The notes under the pieces were generated by a model that made no database searches, was not told the origin of the DNA, and saw only the letters and a list, made by a program, of their open reading frames with translations. A program made the translations under genes and the position numbers. A DNA stretch of 13,268 nt from UMGS1124 sp045541255. Lineage in GTDB: Bacteria; Bacillota_I; Bacilli_A; RF39; UBA660. The stretch's first letter is position 1. Every line of letters starts with the position of its first letter. Positions 12,086-13,268 of this stretch are shown here, one piece after another. The DNA lies in the NCBI GenBank assembly GCA_045541255.1, contig JAZQIU010000001.1, positions 1 to 13,268 of the forward strand, written 5' to 3'.

Positions 12086-13268
12086 TATTAAACGTGGTGC
12101 ATTATATATTCGTGTATCAACTAATGACCAAGTAGAATATTCACCAGCTTCACAAATTAAACTTTGTAAAAAGTATGCGAAAGAACATTTTATTGAAATT
12201 ATTCCTGAACATGTTTATCAAGAAGATGGTATATCAGGAACAAAAGCAGACAAAAGACCACAATTTCAAAAAATGATAGCAAATGCTAAAAGTAAACCTA
12301 AACCATTTGATGTGATATTAATTTATGATTTTTCTAGATTTGCACGTAATAAAGAAGAATCTGTTATGTATAAAGCATTATTAAGAAAGAAACTTGATAT
12401 TGAAGTTATATCAATAACACAGCCTTTAACTGAAGGAAAAGAATCCATTATACTTGAATCAATGTATGAAGCTATGGATGAATATTATTCAGTTAATTTA
12501 TCTGAAAATGTAAAACGTGGAAAAATTGAAAAAGCAAGTCGTGGTGAATTCCAAGGACAAGCACCTTATGGTTATATATATGATAAAAATACTAAAAATT
12601 TAATCATTAATGAAGAAACTGCAAATGTTGTCAAAATGATATTTAAAAAATGGATTGAACCAGAAATGACAATAAAAAAATTATGTAATTATATGAATAA
12701 TACAGGAATAAAAACAACAAAGGGACATTTATGGTCTGATAGAACAATGAAATTAATACTTCAAAATCCTGCTTATATAGGAAAAGTACGATTTACTGAA
12801 GGTGGTATGTTAAGAAATTACAGTCATCCAAATATGATAATTAAAGATGGTAAACATAAACCAATAATTGATATGGAAACATGGAATTTAGCAAAACAAA
12901 AAATGGATGATCATCATAAAAAATGGTATAAATATAAAAAAGAATACTCTGCCCATAAACATTGGTTAAATGGATTATTGAAATGTGATAACTGTGGTTC
13001 TTCTTTAACTCATGTTGGTGGTGTGAAAAATAAATACCCACATTTTCAATGCTGTGGTTATACCAAAGGAAGGTGTAAAGTAAGTCATTATCTTAGCGAT
13101 TCACAAATAATACCAGCAATTATTGAACAATTAAGAAAAGATTATACAGAAAAATTGGACATTAAGATTATTAACAAAGAAAATACGACTGAATATGAAG
13201 ATATACAATTATTAGAAAAACAATTAAAAAGATTAGAAAGTAAACTTAAACGTGTTAAAGATGCTTAC
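12078..13268 (+). CDS. int: Large serine recombinase, phage integrase (3' end missing)
   Basis: The first 397 residues are present and the frame is open to the window edge. The resolvase domain (about 1-145) has the catalytic serine in ALYIRVSTNDQ (Ser14, with Arg12) and IYDFSRFARN. The recombinase domain starts near GQAPYGYIYDK (about 156). It is followed by the zinc ribbon with KCDNCG (Cys303, Cys306), QCCG (Cys325/326) and RC (Cys333), and the beginning of the coiled coil (QLLEKQLKRLESKLKR). Such enzymes join attP to attB without host factors and need a directionality factor to excise. The ATG at 12078 overlaps the HIRAN stop by 8 bases. attP commonly lies beyond the 3' end, which is outside this window. 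The recombination directionality factor cannot be identified here. Confidence 0.93.
   Translation, partial: MNDIKRGALYIRVSTNDQVEYSPASQIKLCKKYAKEHFIEIIPEHVYQEDGISGTKADKRPQFQKMIANAKSKPKPFDVILIYDFSRFARNKEESVMYKALLRKKLDIEVISITQPLTEGKESIILESMYEAMDEYYSVNLSENVKRGKIEKASRGEFQGQAPYGYIYDKNTKNLIINEETANVVKMIFKKWIEPEMTIKKLCNYMNNTGIKTTKGHLWSDRTMKLILQNPAYIGKVRFTEGGMLRNYSHPNMIIKDGKHKPIIDMETWNLAKQKMDDHHKKWYKYKKEYSAHKHWLNGLLKCDNCGSSLTHVGGVKNKYPHFQCCGYTKGRCKVSHYLSDSQIIPAIIEQLRKDYTEKLDIKIINKENTTEYEDIQLLEKQLKRLESKLKRVKDAY

Noticed and set aside
12841..13041. Minus-strand open frame opposite the integrase gene
   Set aside because: It is antisense to the recombinase and zinc-ribbon coding sequence, and its His/Tyr-rich product is typical of a shadow frame.

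Overview
The window is the replication and lysogeny part of a temperate phage or integrated prophage. The host is most likely a very AT-rich Gram-positive-type bacterium (Firmicutes or a relative). Base composition is roughly 70% A+T or more, the Shine-Dalgarno sites are GGAGG/GGTGA-like, the promoters have sigma-A consensus, and the proteins match Firmicutes siphophage families. TAA, TAG and TGA all serve as stops, so the standard bacterial code applies. The host species cannot be read from the sequence.

Layout, right to left. A divergent control region (about 11091-11219) separates a rightward lysogeny cluster from a long leftward early operon. The rightward cluster is a CI-like XRE repressor without a protease domain, a small HIRAN-domain protein, and a large serine integrase cut by the right edge. 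The leftward operon starts from a near-perfect promoter (TTGACA, 17 bp, TATAAT). It begins with a Cro-like XRE protein, a 44-aa protein and a membrane protein. It then encodes an SNF2-type helicase, a small coiled-coil-like protein, a VRR-NUC nuclease, a Cas4/RecB-like nuclease joined to a Sak4-like RecA-fold ATPase, two small unknowns, a DUF669 protein, a compact family B DNA polymerase, a small unknown, a membrane-anchored coiled-coil protein, and a primase-polymerase/SF3 helicase.

Directly after the primase-helicase gene lies an intergenic stretch of about 300 bp with ten copies of a 10-bp element (ATNNGTAACC) in both orientations around an AT-rich core. This is a strong candidate for the replication origin. 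After it come a 50-aa two-helix membrane protein, a DUF1492-like sigma-region-4-like late regulator, and several small unknown genes. A further gene begins at position 27 and runs off the left edge. This leftward end is probably the transition to packaging and structural genes.

Together the genes form a largely self-sufficient replication-recombination set: initiator/primase/helicase, replicative polymerase with proofreading, probable ssDNA-binding protein, exonuclease plus annealing ATPase, a junction- or flap-type nuclease, and a remodelling helicase. The points most worth checking are the iteron origin, the nuclease-Sak4 fusion, the altered motif C of the polymerase, the HIRAN protein between repressor and integrase, and three small membrane proteins spread through the replication operon.
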